A DNA stretch of 64,000 nucleotides from Sporobacter sp038405045 (GTDB taxonomy: Bacteria; Bacillota; Clostridia; Oscillospirales; Oscillospiraceae). The translations under genes were made by a program, and so were the position numbers. The stretch covers positions 806,001-870,000 of the forward strand of contig JBBZIV010000001.1 of the NCBI GenBank assembly GCA_038405045.1. The letters run 5' to 3'. Positions 23,678 through 32,575 of the stretch are shown here, in pieces; within the stretch, counting starts at the first letter, position 1, and each line of letters opens with the position of its first letter. Below the pieces are notes generated by a model, which searched no databases, was not told the DNA's origin, and saw only the letters and a program-made list of their open reading frames with translations.

Positions 23678-25438
23678 CTATTTCAGGCGTTCTGCGATGT
23701 CTTCCTGCGGTATGGCGATAATCGTCTGATAGTCGGTATACGTCACCATACCGGGGCGGGCGCCCGGCATTTTTTTGACGTGCTTGACTAGGGTGTAATC
23801 AACGGGTATTTTACCGCCGCCACGCCCCTGTGAAAACCATGCGGCCAGAGACGCGGCTTCTGAAAGTGTTTGGGCGTCAGGTACTGCCCCATGCGTTGAA
23901 ATGATAACGTGCGAACCGGGGATTTTTTGCGCATGAAGCCAAACGTCGCTTTTAAAGGCTAGCGTGTGCGTCAGTGCCTCATTTTGGACATTGTTGCGCC
24001 CGACAAATATATCGAGTCCCGACGACGATTTAAACGTCATCGGCGGCAGCGCCGCCGTCTTCTCTTTTTTATTTGTTTTTTCACGTTTAATATAACCCGT
24101 AAAAATAAGCTCACGCCGGATTTCCTGAAGCTCGCGCTCGGAGGCGGCACGTTTGAGCTCGTCAAGAACGCTTGCGAGGTATATCAGCTCCGCGTCGCCC
24201 TGTGCTAACTGCACTGTCAGAACCTTTTCAGCGTTCTTTGCCTTTTGATAATCCCGGTAATACCGCGCCGCGTTTTGCTGTGGTGTCTTTCGCAGGTCAA
24301 GCGGAATGTTAACCGTTTGCCCGTCCGGTGCGTAAAAGTCCACTACTGTCACGCTATCGAGACCTTTTTTGACGGCATAAAGGTTCGCCGTTAGCAGATC
24401 ACCGAGTTCACGCAGGCGCTCCCGGCCTTCTGTCTTTTGAAGCTCTTCCCGCTGAAGTGCCAATTTGCGCACGAGGCGTTCATGCGCCGTCGCAGCTGTT
24501 TTATGGAGGGCTTGCGCGCGCCGCGTCAGGCGCTCGGCCTGAGACCGGCGCGTATAAAACGTCTCAAGCAGTTCGGAAAAGTCTGCCATTGGGCGCATCG
24601 CCGCCGCATCGCCGTACTGGCTAATTGGCGTGTACGAAAACTCCAGCATTCTACCATCTTTCCCAACAACGAGAATTGGTGTAAAATGCCCCGCTGCAAT
24701 GGCATCCGTCAGCGCAGCAAAAGACGCATAAAGCAATTTGCCCCCGTCCCAGTCTGAGACGGTGCCGAGGCGCTTGTCCGTCTCACCATAAGACCTGTTC
24801 ACAAGCTCGCGCGCCACGAGCGGTGAGAGCCCGTGAAATGTTTGAACGAGCCAGACGTCGGCCTCTTTTTCAGGCGGTGACGCCTTCAATAACGCAAGAA
24901 ATGCGTCCCGCGTGATGGTCAGCGGGTCGCATTTATCCTGCGCAGGCGGCAGGCTGTAGAAAAGCCCCGGTAAAACGGGCCGGATGGCAGACATTACGCC
25001 GTCAACACGGCGCAGACAGTCTATGATAAGGCCGTCACCAGTCGTCAAAATGATGTTCGAGTGCCGTCCGATGAGCTCCAGAATCAAATGCTTTTCCGCC
25101 GCCTCGCCAAGCGCGTCCGGCGCGTCAAGCCGGAGATCGACGACGCGCTCCAACGGCGCCTGCGTCAGTGAAATAATTTTTGCCCCGGCCAGATGCTTGC
25201 GCAGCAGCATGCAGAACATTGGCGGTGCCGATGGGTTTTCAAACGAATACTCCGTAAGATGAACGCGCGCGTCCTGTGCCCCAGCCGATATGAGCAACCG
25301 GCGTGCCGCGCCATAGCCGCGCAGCGTGAGTAAAATCTGATCGCGCTCCGGTTGCTGGACTTTGTCGATTTTCAGGCTTGTTACGGCGTGCGCAAGCTCT
25401 GAACAGAGCGCCGTCAGGCAGAAAGCGTCAAGCGGCAT
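23678..25438 (-). CDS. rqcH: RqcH/NFACT ribosome quality-control protein
   Basis: A 586-residue NFACT protein, formerly annotated as fibronectin-binding. Order: NFACT-N domain (1-about 210: LDAFCLTALCSELAHAVTSL), helix-hairpin-helix region, a coiled-coil arm (about 290-440: ERLTRRAQALHKTAATAHER), and the NFACT-R domain at the C-terminus (FVGRNNVQNEALTHTLAFKS, DVWLHAQKIPGSHVII). In Bacillus, RqcH binds stalled 50S subunits and recruits tRNA-Ala to add alanine tails that mark nascent chains for degradation. ATG 25438 follows GGGGGAG. Only two bases separate it from mrnC upstream. Confidence 0.93.
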   Translation of the reverse strand: MPLDAFCLTALCSELAHAVTSLKIDKVQQPERDQILLTLRGYGAARRLLISAGAQDARVHLTEYSFENPSAPPMFCMLLRKHLAGAKIISLTQAPLERVVDLRLDAPDALGEAAEKHLILELIGRHSNIILTTGDGLIIDCLRRVDGVMSAIRPVLPGLFYSLPPAQDKCDPLTITRDAFLALLKASPPEKEADVWLVQTFHGLSPLVARELVNRSYGETDKRLGTVSDWDGGKLLYASFAALTDAIAAGHFTPILVVGKDGRMLEFSYTPISQYGDAAAMRPMADFSELLETFYTRRSQAERLTRRAQALHKTAATAHERLVRKLALQREELQKTEGRERLRELGDLLTANLYAVKKGLDSVTVVDFYAPDGQTVNIPLDLRKTPQQNAARYYRDYQKAKNAEKVLTVQLAQGDAELIYLASVLDELKRAASERELQEIRRELIFTGYIKREKTNKKEKTAALPPMTFKSSSGLDIFVGRNNVQNEALTHTLAFKSDVWLHAQKIPGSHVIISTHGAVPDAQTLSEAASLAAWFSQGRGGGKIPVDYTLVKHVKKMPGARPGMVTYTDYQTIIAIPQEDIAERLK

Positions 25439-25440
25439 CG

Positions 25441-25854
25441 CTATTCTCCCCCGGCATTTTCTACAATGCGCGCAAACAAGTCGTTAAGCCTTTTTGTTTC
25501 GCCTTTGGCGTACAGATAGCCGAAGAGTGCCTCGAGCCCCGTGGCGGCGTGGTATTCCTCCTGCGTCGCCCCGCGTGGGATGGTGCGCACGCGGGTGTTA
25601 CGGCCACGTTTAAAAACGGCGGCTTCCGCCGCCGTCAGCTCCGGCATTATTTTTGCCACCGCCCGTGCCTGCGCCGGTGCGGCGACAAAGCCGACAGAAG
25701 CCTTGTGCAGGCCGTGCGCCGTCGCCCGGCCGCTTAAACACAGCCACGAGCGGATCATCAGGCTGTAGACGGCGTCACCGAGCTGTGCCAGACCGAGAAC
25801 GGATGTTTGATGCAGCGCATCATCCGATAATTGAATTGACAGATAGTCCGTCAT
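25441..25854 (-). CDS. mrnC: Mini-ribonuclease III
   Basis: A 137-residue RNase III catalytic domain without an RNA-binding domain. Signatures are LAQLGDAVYSLMIRSWL (catalytic Asp), FKRGRNTRVRTIPRGATQEEYH and ATGLEALFGYLYAKG (second acidic site). In Bacillus it trims 23S rRNA precursor ends. It is followed at once by rqcH, so both are likely co-transcribed; both act on large ribosomal subunits. Confidence 0.93.
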   Translation of the reverse strand: MTDYLSIQLSDDALHQTSVLGLAQLGDAVYSLMIRSWLCLSGRATAHGLHKASVGFVAAPAQARAVAKIMPELTAAEAAVFKRGRNTRVRTIPRGATQEEYHAATGLEALFGYLYAKGETKRLNDLFARIVENAGGE

Positions 25855-25872
25855 GATAACCTTCTCTCTTTT

Positions 25873-26688
25873 TTACGCCGTCGGCTTTGGCCGGAAGGCC
25901 ACGATATTGAAAACGTTACCCAAAATGATAATTATACTGCAGATATAAATCCAGAGCATCAGGATGATAAACGACGCAAGCGACCCGTACACAACAGGGT
26001 AGTTGACGGCCGAACCAATCATTCTGGAAAAAACAATACTCACGCAAACAAGCAAAATGGCGGCAAGTGCGGCTCCCGGCAGGCGATGTTTTCGCTTTGT
26101 CTCCTTCGGTGCCGTCACTCTGTAGACGAGATAGATCATCATCAAGAGAAGCCCAAACAACAAAGCAAAGCGCAGCCACTCCCAAATATCCAGAAAAGCG
26201 CTTGTGCCGATGCTGCGCTCCAAATGCACCAAAAGCCATTCGCCGGAGACGATGACAAGGCCGGAGACGATGATGACGAGCAAAAAGCCGAGTGAAACGA
26301 CAAAATTAAAAAGAAATGCCCAAAAACCCGAAAAGCGCGCGCGGCCCTGAATGTCGGCCATGATTTTCATCAAAGTGCCGAAGGCTGTTGCCGAGGATGT
26401 GAAGGTGACAAAAACGCCGATCAAAATCATCAGAGACGACTGATTCTGGCCGACATAGCGAAGATAGCTGGCGATGACGTTTGCAACGTCCTTCGGGATA
26501 AGCTCTTTTGACAGCCAGAGAAGCCGCTCGTCTGTCACATGCAATGTCGTCATCACAGCCCAGATGCAAATCAGCGCCGGGAATATGGAAATGGTGATAA
26601 AGTATGACATGGCGGCAGCCGAGCGCGTGACACGCTGCTTTGTAAAAATATCCGCCATTTCAAAAACGACACGTTTTAAATGTTCCAT
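25873..26688 (-). CDS. YihY/BrkB-family inner membrane protein
   Basis: A 271-residue protein with six predicted helices. The family pattern is visible in RSAAAMSYFITISIFPALIC, in RARFSGFWAFLFNFVVSLGF, in LPGAALAAILLVCVSIVFSR, and in VYGSLASFIILMLWIYICS. Although sometimes called ribonuclease BN, members are membrane proteins of unknown function. ATG at 26688 follows ACGAGG. It is probably the first gene of the yihY-mrnC-rqcH run, since a terminator for ftsZ lies just upstream. Confidence 0.88.
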   Translation of the reverse strand: MEHLKRVVFEMADIFTKQRVTRSAAAMSYFITISIFPALICIWAVMTTLHVTDERLLWLSKELIPKDVANVIASYLRYVGQNQSSLMILIGVFVTFTSSATAFGTLMKIMADIQGRARFSGFWAFLFNFVVSLGFLLVIIVSGLVIVSGEWLLVHLERSIGTSAFLDIWEWLRFALLFGLLLMMIYLVYRVTAPKETKRKHRLPGAALAAILLVCVSIVFSRMIGSAVNYPVVYGSLASFIILMLWIYICSIIIILGNVFNIVAFRPKPTA

Positions 26689-26701
26689 GTGATACCTCGT
26701 T

Positions 26702-26734
26702 AAAAAAACAGGGCGAGCACGTTATTGCCCGCCC
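26702..26734 (-). terminator. Terminator of the dcw cluster after ftsZ
   Basis: On the minus strand GGGCGGGCA pairs with TGCTCGCCC around ATAACG, followed by TG and seven T. It separates ftsZ from yihY. Confidence 0.85.
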
Positions 26735-26770
26735 CGCATCTTCAATCATTGCGCTGTCTCAGAGGTTATC

Positions 26771-27901
26771 TTATTTCGAGTTGAAAATCTTGAAAATCGT
26801 GTCGAAAGGGTCTTCCTCAACGACCGGCTCCGGCGCCGGTTTCGGCTCGACGGCTTCTTTCTTCTCCGATGCTTCCGTAAAAAGCCCGGGCGTCTGAGCC
26901 GGTTTCTCAAAAACGGAAACTGGGGCAACGGCGCGTTCCGGCTGCTTTTCATCAAAACGCGTAGCGATAACGGTCACGCGGATCTCGTCGTCCATCGTCT
27001 CGTCAAAGGTTGCGCCGAAAATGATATTGGCATCGGGATGGGCAGCCTCTTGGACGAGACAGGCGGCTGCCTCAACATCTTCCAGCCCGATATCGAGCGA
27101 ACCGGTGATGTTGACGAGAACACCGCGTGCACCGTCTATTGAGGTCTCCATCAGAGGGCTTGAAACAGCTGCGCGGGCAGCGTCTTCCGCTTTGCCTTTT
27201 CCGGCGGCATGTCCGACGCCCATATGGGCAAACCCGGCGTCCTTCATGATTGATGTGACATCGGCAAAGTCTAGGTTAATAAAGCCGGTATTTTTAATGA
27301 GCTCCGAAATGCTGACGACGGCCTGCTGCAGCACATCGTCGGCAATGGCAAAGGCGTTGGCAAACGTGAGCTTTTGGTCGGTTGCAAATTTGAGGCGGTC
27401 ATTCGGAATGATGAGCAGTGAGTCAACCTTGCCCAACAAACTTTTAATACCCTCTTCCGCCTGTTGCATGCGTCTTTTCCCTTCAAAGCCAAACGGCTTT
27501 GTTACGACACCGACAGTGAGGATGCCGGCTTCTCTGGCGATATCGGCAACGATGGGAGACGCACCCGTTCCCGTCCCGCCGCCCATACCACCGGCGATGA
27601 AAACCATGTCGGCGTTTTCAAGCGCTTTGGCGATATTATTGCGGCTTTCCTCGGCGGCTTTCTTGCCAACCTCTGGATTTGACCCCGCGCCCTGACCATG
27701 CGTCAGCTTCTCGCCAATTTGAATCTTCTGGTCGGCTTTCGAGACGCCAAGGGCAGGCTTGTCCGTATTGATTGCTATAAACTCAACACCCTGTGTACCG
27801 GCCTCAACCATTCTGTTGACAACATTGTTGCCAGCGCCGCCAACACCGCAGACTTTGATGACGACGACGTTGTCCGGACCACTTTCGAGTGCAAAAGACA
27901 T
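26771..27901 (-). CDS. ftsZ: Cell division protein FtsZ
   Basis: A 376-residue tubulin-like GTPase that forms the division ring. Motifs: VCGVGGAGNNVVNRMVEAG, the GTP-binding GGGTGTGASPIVADIAREAG (about 105-124), and the T7 loop region LDFADVTSIMKDAGFAHMG. The globular core ends near 315; the linker is short, acidic and Pro-rich, and the C-terminal peptide is PFDTIFKIFNSK rather than the usual PxFLR form. ATG 27901 follows GGAGG, and the gene has its own promoter at 28014-28042. Confidence 0.97.
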   Translation of the reverse strand: MSFALESGPDNVVVIKVCGVGGAGNNVVNRMVEAGTQGVEFIAINTDKPALGVSKADQKIQIGEKLTHGQGAGSNPEVGKKAAEESRNNIAKALENADMVFIAGGMGGGTGTGASPIVADIAREAGILTVGVVTKPFGFEGKRRMQQAEEGIKSLLGKVDSLLIIPNDRLKFATDQKLTFANAFAIADDVLQQAVVSISELIKNTGFINLDFADVTSIMKDAGFAHMGVGHAAGKGKAEDAARAAVSSPLMETSIDGARGVLVNITGSLDIGLEDVEAAACLVQEAAHPDANIIFGATFDETMDDEIRVTVIATRFDEKQPERAVAPVSVFEKPAQTPGLFTEASEKKEAVEPKPAPEPVVEEDPFDTIFKIFNSK

Positions 27902-28013
27902 ATTTCAATCCTCCTGTATTTGAATAATTCTTTCAGCAGGCAATTTGTATTCCATGAAGTATAGGATTGCCAGAATCACCAGTCATTTTCACAAAAAAAC
28001 AATATTATTCACT

Positions 28014-28042
28014 ATTGTATCGCTATTTTGAGTTCCGGTCAA
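28014..28042 (-). promoter_or_regulatory. Promoter of ftsZ
   Basis: TTGACC (28037-28042) and TACAAT (28014-28019) 17 bases apart on the minus strand, in the 205-bp gap between ftsQ and ftsZ, giving a leader of about 105 nt. Confidence 0.75.
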
Positions 28043-28106
28043 GAGTTCACATAATATTAATTTCAATATTCCGCCAGTTTTGAGGGTTTTTTTGGGCATA
28101 CAGGCG

Positions 28107-28853
28107 TCATGCGGGACTGAACAAAGCGGGCCTGCTGGAGAGATCAATCCGCCCCCTGTCGTCAGGCGAGAGCTGTGCGACAATGTCTGAAAGCATGGCA
28201 AGCTTATAGTCGGCATCCTCGCCGCTGCCCATGACAACGTTAAATCGATCGAGATAAGACAGGCTGATGTTTGCGATGCTTGTCATATCAATCGTTTTAA
28301 CATCATTCGATATACCCGCGTTATTCAGCGCCGAGAGAATATTTGTTAAATACAAGAGCTTCGTCTTGTCACCGTCGTCAACGGCAATTTGACGGCCCGG
28401 GATTAACGCCGTCGGCGTTAGGCCGCTAATCTGGATTTTGAGCGAGGCGTTATACGCGTCGGTCTTTTCAAGCACGCGCCCTTTCTGATCGATGATCCAC
28501 CAGATGCCCTGATCGCTGATGACAGCAAGCGGCTGGCTCTCCGTCACGTGGATCACAATTCTGTCCGGAACGCGCTTTTCAATCGTCACGTCAGTGAGAT
28601 ACGGAAGATTCGTCGTAATCAGAGCCTCAGCCGATGGGGCGTCAATCAATATCAGATTGCTGCCTTTTTTGATGCCGGAGGTTGAAATGATCTGCTCAGC
28701 TGAATACTTCTTGGCACCATCGACCTCAATGCTGGAAACGCGGAAAAAGACGCTTGACCCGATAACGGCAATGAAGACAACGAGTAAGACGGCAATCGGG
28801 CCGTAAACGGCAGGCGCTTGCCCACGATGCTTTTTCTGTTTTTCCTCCGGCAT
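28107..28853 (-). CDS. ftsQ: FtsQ/DivIB cell division protein
   Basis: A 248-residue bitopic protein: short cytoplasmic start, one helix (about 13-38: YGPIAVLLVVFIAVIGSSVF), then a POTRA domain FRVSSIEVDGAKKYSAEQII and the FtsQ beta domain (VTIEKRVPDRIVIHVTESQP). It works with FtsL in the divisome. ATG 28853 follows GGGAGG; the frame to 28871 is longer by six residues without a site. It is the last gene of the dcw operon before the separate ftsZ promoter. Confidence 0.88.
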   Translation of the reverse strand: MPEEKQKKHRGQAPAVYGPIAVLLVVFIAVIGSSVFFRVSSIEVDGAKKYSAEQIISTSGIKKGSNLILIDAPSAEALITTNLPYLTDVTIEKRVPDRIVIHVTESQPLAVISDQGIWWIIDQKGRVLEKTDAYNASLKIQISGLTPTALIPGRQIAVDDGDKTKLLYLTNILSALNNAGISNDVKTIDMTSIANISLSYLDRFNVVMGSGEDADYKLAMLSDIVAQLSPDDRGRIDLSSRPALFSPA

Positions 28854-28877
28854 GTGCCTGCCTCCCTTCAAATCCTG

Positions 28878-30131
28878 TCAACTTAATCTTTCAATATCAG
28901 CGCCCAAGGCGCGTAGGTTTACGACGAGGTCAGCATATCCTCTATCGATATGACCAACACCCGAAATCTCCGTCGTCCCTTCCGCACCCAGCGCCGCGAC
29001 AACGAGTGCCGCGCCGCCGCGCAGGTCGGTTGATGTGATCGGCGCGCCGCGCAGCTTTTTGACGCCGCTGACGATGGCAACGCGCCCTTCTGTTTTGATG
29101 TCGGCGCCCATGCGCAAAAGCTCGGCAGCATGGCGATATCTGTTTTCAAAAATATTCTCGACAAAAACCGTTGTCCCCTCCGCTGTGAGGCTTGCCGCCA
29201 TGAGCGGCGGCTGTGCATCCGTCGGAAATCCGGGATATGGCCTCGTGATGATCGGCTTGACGGCGCGCCGTTTTCGATCGGCACGGATGATAATGAAGTC
29301 GCGCCCCGTCGAGATGTCGCATCCCATCTCGGAGAGCGTGTCGACAACAGTTGACAAATGCCCGGGGATGACATTTTTAAGTTCAATAACGCCGCCAGCC
29401 GCCGCGGCACATGTCAGATACGTCGCGGCAACGATACGGTCCGGGATGACCCAATGCGCGCTGTCACCCTTATCCCCTCTGCCGGAAATCGTCACAACAG
29501 ACGTCCCGGCACCGTGAACATTATAGCCAAGACGTCGCATATAATTCTGCAAATCCCATATTTCCGGTTCGCAGGCGGCATTTGTAATAATTGTTGTCCC
29601 ATCGCAGCTGGCGGCGGCCAGCATCGCGTTTTCCGTGGCGCCGACACTTGGCAGCGCCATGTTGATGCGGCAGCCGTGGAGATCTTTTGCTTTGCAGTGG
29701 ATGTTGCCGCCTTCCTCCTCAATCTCCGCGCCCATGGCACGCAGTGCAAACAGGTGCAGGTCAATCGGGCGCGGTCCCAGCTCGCAGCCGCCCGGCATTG
29801 ACAAAACAGCCTCACCGAGACGCGCCAGAATGGCACCGAGGAAAATGACGGACGAGCGCATTTCGCGCATCAGGTCATGGGGTATCTCGCAGCGGCTCAG
29901 CGCCGTTGAGTCAATAAAAACCGCATCGCCGTCGCGTCTGACTTGACAGCCTAAATGCGTCAGTATGCGCGTTGCCGCGTCAACATCGCTTAAACTCGGA
30001 CAATTATGTATGACTGTTTCGCCGCACGCCAGCAATGACGCCGCCATGATCGGCAAAACACTGTTCTTCGCCCCGTGTACGGAAACAGAACCATCCAGCC
30101 GGTTCCCGCCGTCAATCCGTATAATGCTCAT
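28878..30131 (-). CDS. murA: UDP-N-acetylglucosamine 1-carboxyvinyltransferase
   Basis: A 417-residue enzyme for the first committed step of peptidoglycan synthesis. The N-terminal substrate motif VHGAKNSVLPIMAASLLA and the catalytic loop LSMPGGCELGPRPIDLHL, with the fosfomycin-sensitive cysteine (about residue 116), are intact, as is YPGFPTDAQPPLMA. Its place after murG and before ftsQ replaces the usual murC/murB slot. Confidence 0.95.
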   Translation of the reverse strand: MSIIRIDGGNRLDGSVSVHGAKNSVLPIMAASLLACGETVIHNCPSLSDVDAATRILTHLGCQVRRDGDAVFIDSTALSRCEIPHDLMREMRSSVIFLGAILARLGEAVLSMPGGCELGPRPIDLHLFALRAMGAEIEEEGGNIHCKAKDLHGCRINMALPSVGATENAMLAAASCDGTTIITNAACEPEIWDLQNYMRRLGYNVHGAGTSVVTISGRGDKGDSAHWVIPDRIVAATYLTCAAAAGGVIELKNVIPGHLSTVVDTLSEMGCDISTGRDFIIIRADRKRRAVKPIITRPYPGFPTDAQPPLMAASLTAEGTTVFVENIFENRYRHAAELLRMGADIKTEGRVAIVSGVKKLRGAPITSTDLRGGAALVVAALGAEGTTEISGVGHIDRGYADLVVNLRALGADIERLS

Positions 30132-30137
30132 ATTTAA

Positions 30138-30187
30138 CCCCCGAAAACAGCATAGAATTTCTCTACGCCGTATCCTATGTCCGGGGG
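30138..30187. other. Hairpin in the murG-murA gap
   Basis: CCCCCG (30138-30143) pairs with CGGGGG (30182-30187), and CATAG (30151-30155) pairs with CTATG (30175-30179), in the 70-bp gap. It could be an RNA processing or attenuation element; no T-run follows. Confidence 0.4.
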
Positions 30188-30201
30188 CTGTCTTTCGTTA
30201 A

Positions 30202-31320
30202 TCAGGACATGGAAATGATGAGTTCAACAATCTTTTTGGCTGAATCAGGAACGCCGGCTTTCTTCATGGAGACGGCCATTTCCGCAAGCTGCTGCTTGTT
30301 TGAAACGAGTCTTTTTACCGTTTGATACAGCTTTTCGCCGGTGCAATCGCGCTCGTGAAGGACAACGGCGCCGCCCGCTTTAGACAGCTGCGCGGCGTTT
30401 TTCTCCTGATGGTTGTTCGTCACGTTCGGGGAGGGAACAATAACGGCAGGCTTACCCATCAGTGTCAGCTCGGCAAGCGTTGACGCGCCGCCGCGGCAGA
30501 CAACAAGGTCGGCCGCCGCCATCACGGTTGGCATATTATCGATATACGTTCGGATATCAATCCAGCGTGGGAGGTCGCCCGTCATTTTTTCTCGTATTTT
30601 TCTTTTAACATCCTGCGTGACGGCTGCGCTGCCGCCCGTTGCATGGATGTGATTAAACAGACGGCTTTCGATGTTGTACGGGATGAAATCGATGATATCG
30701 CCGTTCATTTTCTCGGCCCCAAGAGACCCCCAGAATGAGACGACGAGCGGCCTGCCGTCGATCCCAAGGCGCAGACGCGCCTCATTTTTTCGCTGGCTCG
30801 TGAAATCGCCCCGCACCGGTGTTCCGGTAAAAAGAACTCTCTCCGGGTGCGGATACAAATCTGCGACATCCGCGAACGCGACAAGAACCTTGTCCACCTT
30901 TGATGATAGAAGCCTCGTTGTAAGGCCGGGGACGGCGTTTGATTCATGGATCAGCGTTGGTATCCCCTTTTTTGACGCCGTTTTCAGGACGGGATAACAG
31001 ACGTAACCGCCTGTTCCAATAGCGATGTCCGGCTGAAAGTGCCTGAATATTTCCCTTGTTTGGCCAAAAGCACCGATCAAATTCAACAGCGCCTTGGCGT
31101 TAAACAGCAATTTACGCGGCGAAAGGCTTCGTTCAAAACCACTGATCTTGATATTGTCCAAATCATACCCGGCCATCGGGATCAACCTGTTTTCAAGCCG
31201 TCTGCCGGAGCCGACGAACAGGATTTCGCAGTCGGGGCAGATTTTTTTCAGTTCATCGGCAATTGCCAGCGCGGGATTGATGTGCCCGGCCGTTCCCCCG
31301 CATGTCAGCAGAACCTTCAT
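30202..31320 (-). CDS. murG: UDP-GlcNAc:lipid I transferase MurG
   Basis: A 372-residue GT-B glycosyltransferase that makes lipid II at the inner membrane face. The N-terminal loop LLTCGGTAGHINPALAIADE, the acceptor-side motif IGTGGYVCYPVL and HESNAVPGL, and the donor-site VVCRGGASTLAELTLMGKPA with PAVIVPSPNVTNNHQEKNA are all visible. ATG 31320 follows AAGGAGA. Confidence 0.95.
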   Translation of the reverse strand: MKVLLTCGGTAGHINPALAIADELKKICPDCEILFVGSGRRLENRLIPMAGYDLDNIKISGFERSLSPRKLLFNAKALLNLIGAFGQTREIFRHFQPDIAIGTGGYVCYPVLKTASKKGIPTLIHESNAVPGLTTRLLSSKVDKVLVAFADVADLYPHPERVLFTGTPVRGDFTSQRKNEARLRLGIDGRPLVVSFWGSLGAEKMNGDIIDFIPYNIESRLFNHIHATGGSAAVTQDVKRKIREKMTGDLPRWIDIRTYIDNMPTVMAAADLVVCRGGASTLAELTLMGKPAVIVPSPNVTNNHQEKNAAQLSKAGGAVVLHERDCTGEKLYQTVKRLVSNKQQLAEMAVSMKKAGVPDSAKKIVELIISMS

Positions 31321-31353
31321 TGTTCTCTCCTTAGGTTTATAGTAAGCGCCGTG

Positions 31354-32547
31354 TCAACCCGCGCGCAGGATGGGTATGTCGCGTGAAACAGACAAAATCA
31401 TACCCATTTCCACAAGCTGCAGCCAAAGCGCCGTACCACCGTAACTGAAAAACGGCAGCGAGATACCGGTACTCGGCAATAAATTAGTCACGACGGCAAC
31501 ATTTAAAAAGACTTGTATGGCCAAAAGGCTCGTCAGACCCGTTATGACAAGCGACCCGAAGCGGTCTTTAGCATGCAGCGCCAGCCAGAATCCGCGGACG
31601 ATCAGGAGTGCAAACAAGAGGAGAATGATGATCGCGCCGATATAACCGAGTTCTTCGCAGACGACTGCAAAAATATAGTCGTTATGCTCTTCCGGGAGAT
31701 ACAAATACTTTTGCCGACCCTGCCCAAGCCCAAGCCCAAACAAACCGCCGGAACCGATGGCATAGAGCGACTGAAGTACTTGATAGCCCGCATCGCCCGG
31801 GTCTGCCTCCGGGTGGAGCCAGGCTGTAATACGGTCTGAGGCGTATGAAAACTGCGTCACGGTAATAAGCGCAACAGCCGCTACAACGAACGCCGCCAAA
31901 ACAAACCACCGCGCCTTCGTTCCGCCGGCGAACATCATAATCGCCGCCAACAAAACGATAATGACGGAGGCCGACAAATGCGGTTCCAAAAAGAGTAATC
32001 CAACGACGAGGACGACGACGCCGGCAAACGGCAGAACACCATATTTCAGCGTTTTCATTTTTTCTTTATAGACGCAGATCATTACGGCAAAAAGCAAAAC
32101 TTCCGCAAGCTTCAAAACTTCCGAGGGCTGAAAGGTGGTAAAACCCAAGTCAATCCATCTTTTCGCGCCGTTTTCTTTTGTACCGATAATCGGTACGGCA
32201 GCCAGCAGCACAACGGCAATAACAAACAGGACAAAGGCGTACTTTCGGAACGTTGCTACCTTTATTTTCGAAACAAAAATCATGATCACAACGCCTGTGA
32301 CGGCAAAAAAGAGCTGTCTGGCAAAATATTTGGTCGGATTGCCGGACGTATAGTACGCACTGGCAAAGCTGGCCGACAGAACCATGACAACGCCGATTGT
32401 CAAAATGACGAGTGTCAGAACAAAAAACGGCAGATCAAAGCTCCCGCGCTTTAAACGTGTTTCACCGCCTTCATGACTTGCGAGTCTTTCACCAGTGTCA
32501 TATTTTTGAGACGGTGCCCTATCCTGTTTTGTTCCACGCGTTGTCAT
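31354..32547 (-). CDS. ftsW: FtsW lipid II polymerase
   Basis: A 397-residue SEDS-family membrane protein with about ten helices. Motifs: VLTLVILTIGVVMVLSASF, KRWIDLGFTTFQPSEVLKLA, the long outer loop GYQVLQSLYAIGSGGLFGLG then GRQKYLYLPEEHNDYIFAVV, and STGISLPFFSYGGTALW. It polymerises septal glycan together with the class B PBP. GGAGG lies 7 bases from the second ATG (32547), which I prefer over 32550. The murD gene usually found next to it is absent. Confidence 0.93.
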   Translation of the reverse strand: MTTRGTKQDRAPSQKYDTGERLASHEGGETRLKRGSFDLPFFVLTLVILTIGVVMVLSASFASAYYTSGNPTKYFARQLFFAVTGVVIMIFVSKIKVATFRKYAFVLFVIAVVLLAAVPIIGTKENGAKRWIDLGFTTFQPSEVLKLAEVLLFAVMICVYKEKMKTLKYGVLPFAGVVVLVVGLLFLEPHLSASVIIVLLAAIMMFAGGTKARWFVLAAFVVAAVALITVTQFSYASDRITAWLHPEADPGDAGYQVLQSLYAIGSGGLFGLGLGQGRQKYLYLPEEHNDYIFAVVCEELGYIGAIIILLLFALLIVRGFWLALHAKDRFGSLVITGLTSLLAIQVFLNVAVVTNLLPSTGISLPFFSYGGTALWLQLVEMGMILSVSRDIPILRAG

Positions 32548-32575
32548 CATCCGTCCTCCAAAATTCGGTTAAATC

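Noticed and set aside
30150..30180. Sigma-K-like -10 (CATAGGATA) before murA
   Set aside because: The -10-like string lacks a correctly spaced -35 and is part of the hairpin stem.
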